From NCBI GenBank assembly GCA_001657385.1, contig LYSZ01000002.1:434001-498000 (forward strand): a stretch of DNA of 64,000 nucleotides, given 5' to 3'. This document shows positions 27,673 to 39,269 of this stretch, piece by piece (position 1 is the stretch's first letter; each line of letters starts with the position of its first letter). The translations under genes and the position numbers were made by a program. The notes under the pieces are model-generated. The model did no database searches, was not told where the DNA came from, and saw only the letters and a program-made list of their open reading frames with translations. This DNA is from Parvularcula sp. BBD 1991-13 (lineage in GTDB: Bacteria; Pseudomonadota; Alphaproteobacteria; Caulobacterales; Parvularculaceae).

Positions 27673-27681
27673 AAACTAAAC

Positions 27682-27697
27682 CAAACCGTACAGTTTG
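27682..27697. promoter_or_regulatory. Likely TetR operator between divergent genes
   Basis: A 16-bp inverted repeat, CAAACCGTACAGTTTG, matches in 7 of 8 half-site positions with GTAC at its centre. It lies in the 41-bp gap between the TetR gene (start 27672) and the reductase (start 27714), which is placed well for a shared repressor site. Confidence 0.7.
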
Positions 27698-27713
27698 AAA
27701 ATTGGAGAATCGA

Positions 27714-28706
27714 ATGCTGAACGTACCTCTTGGCGGTTCCGGTCTCAACGTGTCGCGCATCGGTTTCGGCTGCATGGGCCTGGCGGAGTTCTATGGCGAC
27801 GCCCTGTCCGACGCCGAGGCCGAGGCGATCCTCGACGCGGCGCTGGCGCGCGGCGTGAATTTTTTCGACACCGCGGACATGTATGGCAGCGGGCGGAACG
27901 AGGAACAACTCGCCGGCTTTCTGAAACGCAACCGCGACGACGTCGTCCTGGCGACCAAGTTCGCGCTGCAACGCACTGAAGACGGCGGCTTCGCCGGCGT
28001 CTCCAACGATCCCGCCTATATCCGAAAGGCGTGCGAGGCGTCGCTGAAACGCCTCGGCGTCGACGTCATCGACCTTTACTACATGCACCGGCGCGACAAG
28101 TCCGTCCCGGTGGAAGACTCCGTCGGCGCCATGGCCGACCTCGTGAAGGAGGGCAAGGTGCGCGCCCTCGGCCTGTCGGAAGTCAGCGTCGATACGCTGC
28201 GCAAGGCCGCGGCCGTCCATCCCATCGCTGCGGTGCAGTCGGAATACTCCATCGTGACGCGCGTCATGGAGGATGCGTTCATCCCGGCGTGCCGCGATCT
28301 GGGCGTTGCGTTCGTGGCCTATTCGCCGCTGGGCCGCGGGCTTCTCACCGGGGCTTACCGGTCGAAAGACGATTTTCAGGGTGATGATTACCGCATGACG
28401 GCGAATCCGCGTTTTGCGGACGGGGCGCTTGAGAAAAACCTCGCCCTGGTCGACCAACTGGCGGAGATCGCCAGGGCGAAAGATGCGAGTCTCGCCCAGA
28501 TCGCGCTTGCCTGGGTGCTGGCCAAGGGCGAGGACATCATCCCGATCCCCGGCACCAAAAAGCTCGACCGCCTGGAGGACAATATCGGCGCCGTCGCCAT
28601 CCGCCTCGGCCCCGACGACATCGCCGCCATCGAGCGCGCCGTTCCGCCCGAAGCGGTGGCCGGCGCGCGCTACCCTGAAGTCGCCGCATCGACGCTGGAC
28701 GGCTAG
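27714..28706 (+). CDS. Aldo/keto reductase
   Basis: The 330-aa NADPH-dependent TIM-barrel oxidoreductase of unknown substrate shows the AKR catalytic Asp and Tyr in FFDTADMYGSGRNEE (about 49-63), Lys in VLATKFAL and His in DLYYMHR. The cofactor end has PIPGTKKLDRLEDN. ATG 27714 has GGAG 8 nt upstream; an in-frame TTG at 27702 would add 4 residues. It is probably controlled by the divergent TetR protein. Confidence 0.92.
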   Translation: MLNVPLGGSGLNVSRIGFGCMGLAEFYGDALSDAEAEAILDAALARGVNFFDTADMYGSGRNEEQLAGFLKRNRDDVVLATKFALQRTEDGGFAGVSNDPAYIRKACEASLKRLGVDVIDLYYMHRRDKSVPVEDSVGAMADLVKEGKVRALGLSEVSVDTLRKAAAVHPIAAVQSEYSIVTRVMEDAFIPACRDLGVAFVAYSPLGRGLLTGAYRSKDDFQGDDYRMTANPRFADGALEKNLALVDQLAEIARAKDASLAQIALAWVLAKGEDIIPIPGTKKLDRLEDNIGAVAIRLGPDDIAAIERAVPPEAVAGARYPEVAASTLDG

Positions 28707-28709
28707 GCG

Positions 28710-29567
28710 CTAAAGCGCGAGACGCGCGAGGATATCCTCGCGCGTCGCCCCGCCCTCGCGCAGGGCGCGCAGGCTGACGGCGCGGTCGCGTTTGGAAAGG
28801 CGCTCGCCGCGTTCATCCGTAATCAAACAATGGTGATGGTAAAGCGGCCGCGGCAGGTCCAGGACGGCCTGGAGCAGGACGTGCAGGTGCGCCGCGTGGT
28901 AAAGATCCTGTCCGCGGACGACATGGGTGACCCCCTGGAGTGCGTCGTCATGCACCGCGGACAGGTGATAGCTCGTCCCGAAATCCTTGCGGCCGACGAC
29001 CACGTCGCCGAACAGGCCCGGCTCGGCCCTGATCGTCCCGGTCTCGCCGTTCGGCCCGGCGCCGGTCTCGGCGAAGGAAAGACGGTCGAACGCCGCGCCA
29101 AGATAGTCTTTGCACGCCTCAATCGACAGCCGCCAGGCGAACGGCGCGCCCTCGGCCATGAGGCTGCGTTCTTCCAGCGCGGCCAGCGGCGCGCCGATAT
29201 AGGCCGGGCCTTCCGGACCCTGCGGCGTCAGGTGGGGCGCGCTGGCGATCTCGGCGGCGATGTCCTTGCGCGTCTTGAAACAGCGATAGACCAGCCCCGC
29301 CTCGCGCAGGCGCGCCAGCGCCGCGTCGTAATCGCCGAAATGGTCCGACTGGCGACGAACCGGCTCTTCCCATTCGATGCCGAGCCAGGCGAGGTCTTCG
29401 TAAATCGCCTTTTCATATTCGGGCCTGCATCGTCCCCGGTCGATATCCTCAATGCGCAGCAGGAAGCGCCCGCCCGCGTCTTTCGCCATGCGATACGCGG
29501 TCAGCGCCGAATAGGCGTGCCCGAGATGCAAAAGCCCGGTGGGCGAGGGGGCGAAACGGGTGATCAT
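28710..29567 (-). CDS. gluQ: Glutamyl-Q tRNA(Asp) synthetase
   Basis: This 285-aa paralogue of GluRS lacks the anticodon-binding domain; it attaches glutamate to queuosine in tRNA-Asp. Class I motifs are RFAPSPTGLLHLGHAYSA (HIGH type) and ERLSKRD (KMSKS type). Of the zinc-site Cys residues known in E. coli GluQRS, only one (YRCFKTRKD) is visible, so the zinc site looks lost. The gene converges with the reductase 4 bp away. Confidence 0.9.
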   Translation of the reverse strand: MITRFAPSPTGLLHLGHAYSALTAYRMAKDAGGRFLLRIEDIDRGRCRPEYEKAIYEDLAWLGIEWEEPVRRQSDHFGDYDAALARLREAGLVYRCFKTRKDIAAEIASAPHLTPQGPEGPAYIGAPLAALEERSLMAEGAPFAWRLSIEACKDYLGAAFDRLSFAETGAGPNGETGTIRAEPGLFGDVVVGRKDFGTSYHLSAVHDDALQGVTHVVRGQDLYHAAHLHVLLQAVLDLPRPLYHHHCLITDERGERLSKRDRAVSLRALREGGATREDILARLAL

Positions 29568-29698
29568 GGGGGGTTAGGCAGGATTGGGGAAGATTCGCGG
29601 CGGGAAGGCGGGGATCGGCGAGCGGGAGGCGGTAACCACCTGTCTTCAGTCATCGCCGGTCTTTGTCATCTCCGGTTCCGCCATCTCCAGTCCCTGTT

Positions 29699-31117
29699 CT
29701 AAGCCCCCGCGCCGCCGACGGTAAGCCGGTCGATCTTGATCGTCGGCTGGCCGACGCCGACGGGCACGCCCTGTCCGGCCTTGCCGCACACGCCGATCCC
29801 CGGATCGAGGGCGAAATCGTTTCCGACCATCGAGACGCGGGTGAGCACGGTCGGCCCGTCGCCGATCAGGGCGACGTTTTTCAGGGGCGCGCCCAGCTTG
29901 CCGTTGCGGACCCTGTAGGCTTCGGTGCAGTTGAAGACGAACTTGCCCGAGGTGATGTCGACCTGACCGCCGGAGAAATTTACCGCATAGATCCCGTCCT
30001 TGACCGAGGCGATAATCTCCTCCGGGTCGCGGTCGCCGCCCAGCATGAAGGTGTTGGTCATCCGCGGCATCGGCTGGTGCGCGAAGCTCTCGCGGCGCCC
30101 GTTGCCGGTCGGCGCCATGCCCATCAGCCGCGCGTTCAGGCGGTCCTGGAGGTATCCCTTGAGCACCCCGTCCTCGATCAGCACGGTGCGCGATGTCGGC
30201 GTGCCTTCGTCGTCCACGGTGAGCGAGCCGCGCCGTCCCTCGATCGCGCCGTCGTCGACGACGGTAACGCCCGGCGCCGCCACGCGCTCGCCGATCCGTC
30301 CGGCGAACGCTGAGGTCTGCTTGCGGTTGAAGTCGCCTTCGAGACCGTGGCCGACCGCCTCGTGCAGCAGGACGCCGGTCCAGCCGGCGCCGAGCACCAC
30401 TTCCATTTCCCCCGCGGGCGCCGCTTCGGCCTCAAGATTGACGAGCGCCTGGCGCAGCGCCTCGTCGACCTGGCCGCGCCAGGCGTCCGGGGTTACATAG
30501 GCGGCGTATGCGCCGCGCCCGCCCGCGCCGCTGGAGCCGCTTTCCTGGCGATCGCCCTCGCCGGCGGTCACCGTGACGTTGAGGCGCACCAGGGGCCGGA
30601 AATCGCGCACGGTCTCCCCGTCCGCGCGCATGATTTCGACGGCGGACCATTCCCCGCTCAGGGAGCAGGCGACCTGCCGGACGCGCGGGTCCTTGGCGCG
30701 GGCGTATTCGTTGATGTCGGCGAGGAGTTTTGTCTTCGCCTCGAACGCCATGGCGCCGAGCGGGTTTTCGTCCGGATAGAGCCGCGTATTGGTGCGCGCC
30801 GGACCGTCGGCGACGACCCCGCCGGCGCCGGATTTCACCGCCTGCACCGCGGCGGCGGCGCGCTTCAGGGCGTCCGGGGACAGCTCCGAGGCATGGGCGT
30901 AGCCGGTCGCCTCGCCGACCACCGCGCGCAGGCCGAAGCCCTGGTCGACGTTGAAGCTCGCCGTTTTCAGGCGGTTGTCGTCGAAGACGAAGGCTTCCGA
31001 CTGGGCGTATTCGAAATAGAGTTCGCCGTCGTCGGCGCCGGCGAGCGCATCGCCGAGGATTTTTTCCGACTGGCTGCGGTCGAGATCGGTGCGGGAGAAA
31101 AACAATGAATCTGTCAT
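29699..31117 (-). CDS. tldD: Metalloprotease TldD
   Basis: The 472-aa zinc-dependent protease subunit works with TldE/PmbA on small peptides. The metal-binding motif HEAVGHGLEGD is near residue 253. C-terminal segments MPRMTNTFMLGGDRDPEEII and GVCGKAGQGVPVGVGQPT are typical. The partner gene pmbA is not in the window. It is divergent from coxB across 281 bp. Degenerate 15-16-bp repeats lie just after its stop (29649-29694). Confidence 0.94.
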   Translation of the reverse strand: MTDSLFFSRTDLDRSQSEKILGDALAGADDGELYFEYAQSEAFVFDDNRLKTASFNVDQGFGLRAVVGEATGYAHASELSPDALKRAAAAVQAVKSGAGGVVADGPARTNTRLYPDENPLGAMAFEAKTKLLADINEYARAKDPRVRQVACSLSGEWSAVEIMRADGETVRDFRPLVRLNVTVTAGEGDRQESGSSGAGGRGAYAAYVTPDAWRGQVDEALRQALVNLEAEAAPAGEMEVVLGAGWTGVLLHEAVGHGLEGDFNRKQTSAFAGRIGERVAAPGVTVVDDGAIEGRRGSLTVDDEGTPTSRTVLIEDGVLKGYLQDRLNARLMGMAPTGNGRRESFAHQPMPRMTNTFMLGGDRDPEEIIASVKDGIYAVNFSGGQVDITSGKFVFNCTEAYRVRNGKLGAPLKNVALIGDGPTVLTRVSMVGNDFALDPGIGVCGKAGQGVPVGVGQPTIKIDRLTVGGAGA

Positions 31118-31398
31118 GGAGGGAACTTATGGGTTTCGGGGCGCGGGAACAATACGGGCGCGGCGGGTTCGCGCTGTGTCCGGCGCGGGCGCGGCGAGGC
31201 GCCGCAAAGCCGGTTAACCCCTGGCGCTGCGACTATTTATCCTTGCAAGACGGCGTAGCGGCGGGCATAGCCTCGCCCTATAAAAATTCTGTCGATGGCG
31301 GGCGATCGGCGGCGGCGCGAGAGAAACGCAAAGCCTTCGCAACCCCCTCATCGGATCGGCAAAAGGCGCGTAATCGGGCGCGCCCTGAACGAGAGCGA

Positions 31399-34274
<2,876 letters not shown>

Positions 34275-34301
34275 GCGCTGCACCGATCGCAGGACAAAAA
34301 A

Positions 34302-34328
34302 CCGCCGCTGGCCAGCGGCGGTTTTTTT
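34302..34328. terminator. Rho-independent terminator after ctaD
   Basis: An 8-bp perfect stem CCGCCGCT / AGCGGCGG with loop GGCC is followed by T7 and preceded by A6. It follows the ctaD stop by 27 bp, so coxB-ctaD forms its own transcript, separate from the assembly genes. Confidence 0.92.
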
Positions 34329-34400
34329 ATGCGCGGGGTTTTGGCCGGGGTTGCTGGGGCGGGATGTTCTGGCGGGTCTGGCCGCGTCCCCGGCAAATGG

Positions 34401-34436
34401 TTAACAAGGCGTTAATTTTGGTTAAGATGTCGTTAA
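34401..34436 (+). promoter_or_regulatory. Tandem putative CtrA boxes
   Basis: Four TTAA tetramers start at 34401, 34412, 34422 and 34433. The first and second, and the third and fourth, each make TTAA-N7-TTAA, the CtrA consensus. A fifth TTAA starts at 34441. They lie about 110 bp upstream of the ORF at 34545. TTAA is rare in this GC-rich window, so the cluster is striking. Confidence 0.6.
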
Positions 34437-34544
34437 GCTGTTAAATCGAGAGGCTAAACGGCGCTGTCCGCCGCCATGGCGGCGACGCGGACATCACCAG
34501 GGGATTTTTCGGAGCATCTTTCGGAACAGGGGAATTGTTGAACC

Positions 34545-34919
34545 ATGCTGCAATCGATCTTGAATGACGTAACCGGCGTCCTTAGCGCGACGTTTCTGAC
34601 CGGCGACTGGATCGCCCTGGCGATCGCATCGGTGTCCGTGCTGGCCGCGGCGCTGCTGATGCAGCGGGGCGGACAGATCGCCTCCATGACGCTGCTGGCG
34701 CTGTTTCTTTTCGCCCTCGGCGGCTATGTGCGCGGGTTCCTGCGCGGCCCGGCGCCGGCTGAGCCGAGCGGCGCGGCTTCGCGCCTGTCCAGCCAGTTCG
34801 AATCCAGCCTGTCCCAGTTCATGAACATGCAGACGGGCGTCCTGCTCGCCTATTTCCTTGCGTTCATGGTGCTGATCCTGGTCCTTTTCGGCCTCAAGTC
34901 GCTGCTCTCGCGGGGCTGA
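34545..34919 (+). CDS. Small membrane protein of unknown function, likely CtrA-controlled
   Basis: The 124-aa protein has about three hydrophobic helices (residues about 17-40, 44-64 and 99-120). A Ser/Gln-rich linker (about 75-95) separates the second and third. No family was recognised. It sits alone between the ctaD terminator and ctaB, with tandem TTAA-N7-TTAA sites upstream. That suggests cell-cycle control rather than membership of the oxidase operon. A purine stretch (CAGGGGAA) precedes the ATG. Confidence 0.7.
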   Translation: MLQSILNDVTGVLSATFLTGDWIALAIASVSVLAAALLMQRGGQIASMTLLALFLFALGGYVRGFLRGPAPAEPSGAASRLSSQFESSLSQFMNMQTGVLLAYFLAFMVLILVLFGLKSLLSRG

Positions 34920-35027
34920 ACCACGCCTCGCCGGATGCGCGCGGCGCCGCCGCAGCGGCGCCGTGACGCTCGCGCTTTTGCATCCGGACGCTTTTCCTCG
35001 CGGCGTTTATCGGGCATAAGCCGGCGC

Positions 35028-35933
35028 ATGTCCGAGATCGCATCACCGCCCGCAACAGGCCTCGCCGGCCCGCGCGACTATTACGACCTGTTGAAGCCGC
35101 GGGTCATGTCGCTGGTCATCTTCACCGCCCTTGTCGGCATGGCCGCCGCGCCGGGCGCGCTCCATCCGGCCCTCGCCGCGATTGCGCTCCTGTCGATCGC
35201 CGTCGGCGCGGGCGCTTCCGGGGCGCTCAACATGTGGTGGGACGCCGATATCGACGCCGTCATGGCGCGCACGGCGGGCCGGCCGATCCCCGCGGGCCGC
35301 GTGCCCCGCGCCGAAGCCGCGGCGTTCGGCGGGTTTCTGTCCGCCCTCTCGGTGGCGCTCCTGTTCCTGGCGTCCAACCCGTTCGCGGCGGGCCTGCTCG
35401 CCTTTACCATCTTTTTCTACGTCGTCATCTATTCCATGTGGCTGAAGCGGGCGACGCCCCAGAACATCGTCATCGGCGGCGCCGCGGGGGCCTTGCCGCC
35501 GGTGGTCGGCTGGGCCGCGGTGACGGGAACGGCCCCGCTGGAAGCCTGGGTCCTGTTCACGATCATTTTCCTCTGGACGCCGCCGCATTTCTGGGCCCTG
35601 TCGCTGTTTCGGCGGAGCGATTATGAACGCGCGGCGGTGCCGATGATGCCGGTGGCGCGGGGCGAGGCGGAAACCCGCCGCCAGATCTTCGGTTATTCCA
35701 TCGTGCTGGCGCTGTCCGGGCTCGCGCCGTTCGCGATCGGCATGGCGGGCTATCTTTATCTCGCGGCGGCGGCGGTGCTGGGCGCGATTTTCGTGCGCCG
35801 CGCGTTCAGCGTTCTGCGCGCGGGGGAAGGCGACTATCGCGCCGCCAAGGGACTGTTCGGGTTTTCCATCCTTTATCTGTTCGCCCTGTTCGCGGCGATC
35901 CTGATCGAAAGCCTGGCGGGCCGTTATGTCTGA
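35028..35933 (+). CDS. ctaB: Heme o synthase (protoheme IX farnesyltransferase)
   Basis: This 301-aa polytopic UbiA-family enzyme farnesylates heme b to heme o, the precursor of heme a. The prenyl-binding motif [21 protein letters not shown] (about residues 68-88) has the N-x3-D-x3-D pattern; a second Asp-containing loop is near WRRSDYERA. Eight or more hydrophobic helices are visible. ATG 35028 is chosen because the family begins just before [11 protein letters not shown]. It overlaps coxF by 8 bp and starts ctaB-coxF-ctaG-coxC-DUF983-surf1. Confidence 0.95.
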   Translation: MSEIASPPATGLAGPRDYYDLLKPRVMSLVIFTALVGMAAAPGALHPALAAIALLSIAVGAGASGALNMWWDADIDAVMARTAGRPIPAGRVPRAEAAAFGGFLSALSVALLFLASNPFAAGLLAFTIFFYVVIYSMWLKRATPQNIVIGGAAGALPPVVGWAAVTGTAPLEAWVLFTIIFLWTPPHFWALSLFRRSDYERAAVPMMPVARGEAETRRQIFGYSIVLALSGLAPFAIGMAGYLYLAAAAVLGAIFVRRAFSVLRAGEGDYRAAKGLFGFSILYLFALFAAILIESLAGRYV

Positions 35934-36123
35934 TGCGGGGGACGACCGACAGAGCGCCGCGCCGGACGCCGCAGGGCAGGGCTATCGCCTGTCGCCGGAA
36001 GAAGAGAGAAAGCGCAAGCAGAGAAACGCGGCGATAGCGCTCGGTCTTGTCGCATTTATCGTCCTGGTCTTTCTGGTTACGATTTTCCGCATTGGCGGCG
36101 ACATCGCGGCGCGCCCGCTATAA
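35926..36123 (+). CDS. coxF: CoxF-like small oxidase assembly protein
   Basis: The 65-aa protein has a hydrophilic N-terminus, a basic patch [10 protein letters not shown] and one membrane helix (about 35-56). It fits the small CoxF proteins found between ctaB and ctaG in alphaproteobacteria. Their role in oxidase biogenesis is inferred from context. It overlaps ctaB by 8 bp. Confidence 0.82.
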   Translation: MSDAGDDRQSAAPDAAGQGYRLSPEEERKRKQRNAAIALGLVAFIVLVFLVTIFRIGGDIAARPL

Positions 36124-36199
36124 CACCCGCGACGCATTCCGCCGCCGGGCAAGCCGCCGGGGCGAGCGTCGCCATAAGGACGTTGAAGACAGGACACTG

Positions 36200-36880
36200 A
36201 TGACCGACACCCCCGATACGAAGCGAGGCGAAACGGTCCGGACGGCGCCTGAGGGCGATCGACAGAGCCGGTCCCGCACTGGTTCCAAGACCGCCCCGGC
36301 GTCGCGGAACGCCCGCACCGCCATGGTGGTGAGCGCTGTCGCGGCGCTGATGGTCGGGGCGTCCTTCGCCGCCGTGCCGCTTTACGACGCCTTCTGCCGC
36401 GTCACCGGCTGGGGCGGGACGACCCAGCGCGCCGCCGCCGCGCCGGCGCAGAGCCTGTCGCGGAAAATCACGGTGCAGTTCGACGCCACGGTCGGGCGCG
36501 GTCTTGGCTGGCGGTTCACCCCGCTTGAGCCGTCGCAGACCCTGCGCGTGGGCGAGACGGGTCTTGTTTACTATGAAGCGGAAAACATCACCGACGCGCC
36601 GCTGGTCGGACGGGCGACGTTCAACGTATCCCCGGCCAAGGCGGGGCTCTATTTCAGCAAGATCGAGTGTTTCTGCTTCACCGAGCAATTGCTCCAGCCC
36701 GGCGAGAGCATGGAAATGCCGGTGACGTATTTCGTCGATCCGATGTTGGCGGATGACGTCAACATGGACGACGTGCACACCATCACCCTGTCCTACACAT
36801 TCTTCCCCTGGAACGACGCGCCCGTGAAAACCGCCTCCTCCTCGAAGGGTTCCGCTGCTGCGCCGGGCGAGGACGGCTGA
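36200..36880 (+). CDS. ctaG: Cytochrome c oxidase assembly protein CtaG/Cox11
   Basis: This 226-aa copper chaperone inserts CuB into subunit I. An N-terminal membrane helix (about 40-62) ends in the family's VPLYDAFCRVTGWGGTTQ. The periplasmic domain has the copper-binding CFCFTEQ near residue 155. The N-terminal cytoplasmic tail is longer than average (about 38 residues). ATG 36200 opens this tail; upstream frame extension overlaps coxF and is not coding. Confidence 0.95.
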   Translation: MTDTPDTKRGETVRTAPEGDRQSRSRTGSKTAPASRNARTAMVVSAVAALMVGASFAAVPLYDAFCRVTGWGGTTQRAAAAPAQSLSRKITVQFDATVGRGLGWRFTPLEPSQTLRVGETGLVYYEAENITDAPLVGRATFNVSPAKAGLYFSKIECFCFTEQLLQPGESMEMPVTYFVDPMLADDVNMDDVHTITLSYTFFPWNDAPVKTASSSKGSAAAPGEDG

Positions 36881-37015
36881 GGGCTCCTGCGGCTCTTTGG
36901 CGCGGCGAGCCGGCGGCGCGGCCGCGAGCGCTGGACCGAGGGGCCGCGCCCCAGTAAAAGCATCGCGAAACCTCGACCTTGAAAAAACGCAATACTCCGA
37001 AGATGGGGACCGACC

Positions 37016-37951
37016 ATGGCAGGCGCTGAAGTCAAACACGATTACCACCTCGTCAACCCGAGCCCGTGGCCGCTCGCCGGGTCGGCGACGGCGGCGGTGA
37101 TGATGATCGGCGCGGTCGCCTGGATGAAATCCGGCGCGGGCGAGGCGGGCCTTTTCGGCGTCAAGGGGCCGTGGCTCTTCCTCATCGGTCTGAGCGGCGT
37201 TCTCATTACCATGATCGGCTGGTGGCGCGACGTCATCAAGGAAAGCCTGAGCGGCGAAAACACCTCCCTCGTGGTGCGCCTCGGCCTGCGCTACGGCATG
37301 GTCCTCTTCATCGCTTCGGAGGTGATGTTCTTCGCCGCCTGGTTCTGGGCGTTCTTCGGCGCCGCGCTGTTTCCCGGCGCGGGCGATCCGGTGATCCTCA
37401 CCGACGGCTCGCAGATGCTGAACGTCAATGGCGAGCCCGCTTTCGGCGGCAATGACGGGCGCATCCACGCGACGGGCGGCGTCTGGCCGCCGGTCGGCGT
37501 TGAGCCCTTCGACCCCTGGGGCCTGCCGCTGATCAACACGCTGATCCTGCTCCTGTCGGGCACGACCGTCACCTGGGCGCACCACGCTGTTCAGCACGGG
37601 GATCAAAAGGGACTGGTGCAGGGGCTGGTGCTGACGATCGTGCTTGGTGCGCTCTTTAGCTGCCTTCAGGCGTTCGAGTATTACGAAGCGCTCCATTACG
37701 ACATGTTCTCGTTTTCCGGCGGCGGCATCTACGGCGCGTCGTTCTTCATGGCGACCGGTTTCCACGGCCTGCATGTGATCATCGGCACGCTGTTCCTGAC
37801 CGTGTGCCTGTTCCGCGCCCTCGCCGGACATTTCACGGCGGAACGCCATTTCGGTTTCGAGGCCGCCGCCTGGTACTGGCACTTCGTCGACGTCGTCTGG
37901 CTGTTCCTGTTCGCCTTTGTCTACGTTCTCGGCAATCAGGGCCTGTTGTAG
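37016..37951 (+). CDS. coxC: Cytochrome c oxidase subunit III
   Basis: This 311-aa integral subunit has seven helices and stabilises the catalytic core. Family segments are [14 protein letters not shown] at the start, [26 protein letters not shown] near 100-115, [23 protein letters not shown] and [17 protein letters not shown] 62-residue loop between helices 3 and 4 ([15 protein letters not shown]) is present, as in alphaproteobacterial enzymes. It lies 135 bp after ctaG. Confidence 0.96.
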   Translation: MAGAEVKHDYHLVNPSPWPLAGSATAAVMMIGAVAWMKSGAGEAGLFGVKGPWLFLIGLSGVLITMIGWWRDVIKESLSGENTSLVVRLGLRYGMVLFIASEVMFFAAWFWAFFGAALFPGAGDPVILTDGSQMLNVNGEPAFGGNDGRIHATGGVWPPVGVEPFDPWGLPLINTLILLLSGTTVTWAHHAVQHGDQKGLVQGLVLTIVLGALFSCLQAFEYYEALHYDMFSFSGGGIYGASFFMATGFHGLHVIIGTLFLTVCLFRALAGHFTAERHFGFEAAAWYWHFVDVVWLFLFAFVYVLGNQGLL

Positions 37952-38123
37952 CCGGGGCCGTCGTTTCGACCGTCAGTCATGGAGCGGTTTGCGGGCTCGC
38001 CCGGTTCGCTTAGAACCGCTCGCCCTTGTCGCCCGAGCGCGTTGCGGGCGCGATTGACGGGCGGAAGCACCAACCGCGAACCGCCCTCGCGGCGCCCGAT
38101 TTAGCCAGTGGACTGTCCGGACG

Positions 38124-38492
38124 ATGACGTATTACCCGCCTGTTTCTCCCTATGCGGCCGGTTTCGGCGGCAAATGTCCCCGTTGCGGCCAGGGGGCGCT
38201 GTTCAAGGGATTTCTCGCGCTTCGCGAGCGGTGCGCCGTGTGCGAGCTTGATTATGCAAAGGCCGATTCCGGCGACGGCCCGGCGTTCTTCGTCATGTCG
38301 CTTGTCAGTTTTTTCGCGGTCGCGCTGGCTTTCGTGGCCCGGTTCGTATGGGATGCGCCCATGGGCGTGGCGCTGTTCGCGAGCATCGGCTTCACCGTGG
38401 TCTCGACGCTCCTGCTGCTGCGTCCGATCAAGGCGACCCTGATCGCCCTGCAATACGCCAATAACGCCGCCGAAGGGCGGCTCCAGGATTAG
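38124..38492 (+). CDS. DUF983 family protein
   Basis: The 122-aa protein has a zinc-binding-like N-terminus (CPRCG near residue 18 and CAVC near 38) and two membrane helices (about 54-74 and 79-99). It matches DUF983, commonly found between coxC and surf1 in alphaproteobacteria and presumed to assist oxidase biogenesis. The next gene starts 9 bp after its stop. Confidence 0.92.
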   Translation: MTYYPPVSPYAAGFGGKCPRCGQGALFKGFLALRERCAVCELDYAKADSGDGPAFFVMSLVSFFAVALAFVARFVWDAPMGVALFASIGFTVVSTLLLLRPIKATLIALQYANNAAEGRLQD

Positions 38493-38501
38493 GGCCCGCC
38501 C

Positions 38502-39269
38502 GTGACCGGCGGCGCGGCCATCCTCTCCGGGCGGCGGTTTCGTTTTCGCCCCGTACTGACGGTGTTCGCCGCGCTCGGCCTGCTGGCGACCGTCTCCCTT
38601 GGCGCCTGGCAGCTTGCCCGCCTCGACTGGAAGCTGGACCTGATCGGCAAAGTGGAGGCGCGCGTCGGCGCGCCCCCGGCGCCCTTCGCCGACGTGATGG
38701 CCCGCGCCCGCAAAGGCGAGGACATGGAGTACGCGCCCGTGCGCCTGCGGGGGGCGTTCGCGCAAGCGCCGGCCGCGCGTCTGTTCGGCGCCTATGAGGG
38801 CGCGCCCGGCCATTATCTCTTTATGCCGTTCAAGACCGATGAGGGCGCGGCGGTCTACGTCAATATGGGGTTCACGCCGCAATTCGCCGACCCGGACGAC
38901 GTGGCGGTTCCGCCCGCCGGGTCGCCCGCGACGGTCGAGGGGCTGTTCCGCGCGGCTGAAACGCCGCGCCCGCCCGCCGCCTGGTTCGTATCGAGACAAC
39001 AGTCCGCTGACGGACTATGGTTTATTCGCGATCCGCGGATTTTCGCCGCCCCGTCGCAGCGGCCGGCGTCGCCATATTACGTCGACCGCTTCGCCGTCGA
39101 CGGCGCTCCCTGGCCCCGGGGCGGGACGACGCGGCTTTCCTTCAGCAATCGACACCTTGAATACGCCCTGACCTGGTTCGGCCTCGCGGCGACGCTGTTC
39201 GGCGTATGGCTTGCGTTTTCCCTAGAGCCCGCCGCTCGCCCGGCGCGCTCTAGCGCTCCGTCAGCTTGA
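38502..39269 (+). CDS. SURF1 family oxidase assembly protein
   Basis: This 255-aa SURF1 homologue acts in heme a insertion into subunit I. It has membrane helices at both ends (about 16-35 and 220-240) around a periplasmic loop. Markers are LGAWQLARLDWK near 30-42, PVRLRGAF and HLEYALTWFGLA near the end. Start is GTG. Its end overlaps the convergent OmpA-like gene by 20 bp. Confidence 0.93.
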   Translation: MTGGAAILSGRRFRFRPVLTVFAALGLLATVSLGAWQLARLDWKLDLIGKVEARVGAPPAPFADVMARARKGEDMEYAPVRLRGAFAQAPAARLFGAYEGAPGHYLFMPFKTDEGAAVYVNMGFTPQFADPDDVAVPPAGSPATVEGLFRAAETPRPPAAWFVSRQQSADGLWFIRDPRIFAAPSQRPASPYYVDRFAVDGAPWPRGGTTRLSFSNRHLEYALTWFGLAATLFGVWLAFSLEPAARPARSSAPSA

